A model generated the notes under the pieces. It made no database searches. It had not been told where the DNA came from and was given only the letters and a program-made list of their open reading frames with translations. Of a DNA stretch of 29,552 nucleotides, positions 29,300-29,552 are shown one piece after another (the first letter of the stretch is position 1; each line of letters opens with the position of its first letter). Location of the stretch: positions 1-29,552 of the IMG/VR virus record IMGVR_UViG_3300028388_002689, one strand, 5' to 3'. A program made the position numbers and the translations under genes. This DNA is from a virus.

Positions 29300-29479
29300 A
29301 TGGACACAACACCAGAAAGCACGCTCTACTCGAACTCATGCAGGCTACGCATGTGCACGTCTTGTCGTTGGCAGCATACGCTCAAGTGTACCATTAGGCG
29401 CTCAACATACCTGGACGGTTGTTGGGAGCGCGGCACGTTCGATCAATTCTCAATAAAGAGAAAACGCGGCGTAATTTGA
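29300..29479 (+). CDS. Small cysteine-rich zinc protein, 59 residues
   Basis: ATG 29300 (AGGAA at 29284-29288). MDTTPESTLYSNSCRLRMCTSCRWQHTLKCTIRRSTYLDGCWERG has cysteines at 14, 19, 22, 30 and 41, a probable zinc finger. The WQH.LKC..R....DGCWERG pattern looks like a small phage protein I have seen, of unknown role. It lies between the origin candidate and the next open frame. Confidence 0.55.
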   Translation: MDTTPESTLYSNSCRLRMCTSCRWQHTLKCTIRRSTYLDGCWERGTFDQFSIKRKRGVI

Positions 29480-29552
29480 AAAACCCTAAGAAAAAACGGG
29501 TCCTTCTGGACGATTTCGGCTCGGTACCACATTTTGCCTCAAGAATCTTTGG
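29476..29552 (+). CDS. Start of next gene (partial), unknown
   Basis: A TTG at 29476 overlapping the previous TGA opens a frame to the window end: LKNPKKKRVLLDDFGSVPHFASRIFG. The basic start then FGSVPHFASRIFG looks like the beginning of an HTH domain, and the position after replication genes fits a terminase small subunit or regulator. Only 25 codons are visible, so this is tentative. Confidence 0.35.
   Translation, partial: MKNPKKKRVLLDDFGSVPHFASRIF

Noticed and set aside
17492-29552. Integrase, repressor or attachment site
   Set aside because: No tyrosine or serine recombinase motifs and no cI-like gene found; lifestyle left open.

Overview
The window holds most of one tailed-phage genome of the siphovirus type, free or as a prophage. 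Nearly every gene reads on the + strand. The order is classical: prohead protease and scaffold, major capsid protein, head-tail connectors, tail tube, tape measure, tail tip and fibres, a lysis-like cassette, then a dense early and replication block. Terminase and portal genes are not seen and probably lie just outside the two ends. I see no integrase, repressor, tRNA, rRNA, IS element or CRISPR array. Base composition is roughly balanced, and strong GGAGG-type ribosome sites with ATGA stop/start overlaps are used throughout. The host cannot be named. Sec-type signal peptides on several phage proteins and an o-spanin-like lipoprotein candidate suggest a Gram-negative-type envelope; the capsid type reminds me of environmental phages of PVC-type bacteria, which is only a guess.

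Layout. 1-3172: protease/scaffold (with an internal start that should make free scaffold), major capsid protein, two small exported proteins each preceded or followed by strong hairpins, and a head-tail joining candidate. 3169-9306: neck/tail completion, tail terminator, an unexpected two-domain protein with a C-terminal sulfotransferase, major tail protein, an overlapping pair at the tail-chaperone position, a short tape measure and two small tail proteins. 9306-14678: two very large proteins with signal peptides; the second is a tail-fibre-like protein with VGVGT..P repeats and a C1q-like C-terminus, behind its own promoter. 14703-17491: lipoprotein and membrane protein candidates, small proteins, a metallophosphoesterase, an HExxH zincin and a DUF1353 protein; no standard endolysin is recognisable.

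17566-29124 is the early block. It begins with a promoter and runs through tightly coupled small genes: a duplicated KAWHFV-type gene with hypervariable Ala/Ser repeats, a DHH phosphoesterase, MazG-like pyrophosphohydrolase, a nuclease fused to a Sak4-like RecA ATPase, an SSB-like protein, an ERCC4 nuclease, RHH and HTH proteins and a DUF3310 protein. A second, similar promoter follows. After it come a ParB-like gene broken by a frameshift and joined to the tail of a PAPS-reductase-like (IbrA-type) protein, and a D5/SF3 helicase whose N-terminus is also frameshifted. Just beyond the helicase is an AT-rich block with inverted repeats and opposed GGGTGTA half-sites, a good origin candidate.

The most unusual elements are: (i) a 17-base boundary sequence repeated at four gene junctions, each time encoding the same C-terminal KGQG and the next gene's ATG; (ii) two in-frame gene-within-gene starts; (iii) a sulfotransferase inside the tail operon; (iv) signal peptides on proteins of the virion module; and (v) the collapsed ParB/PAPS-reductase pair.
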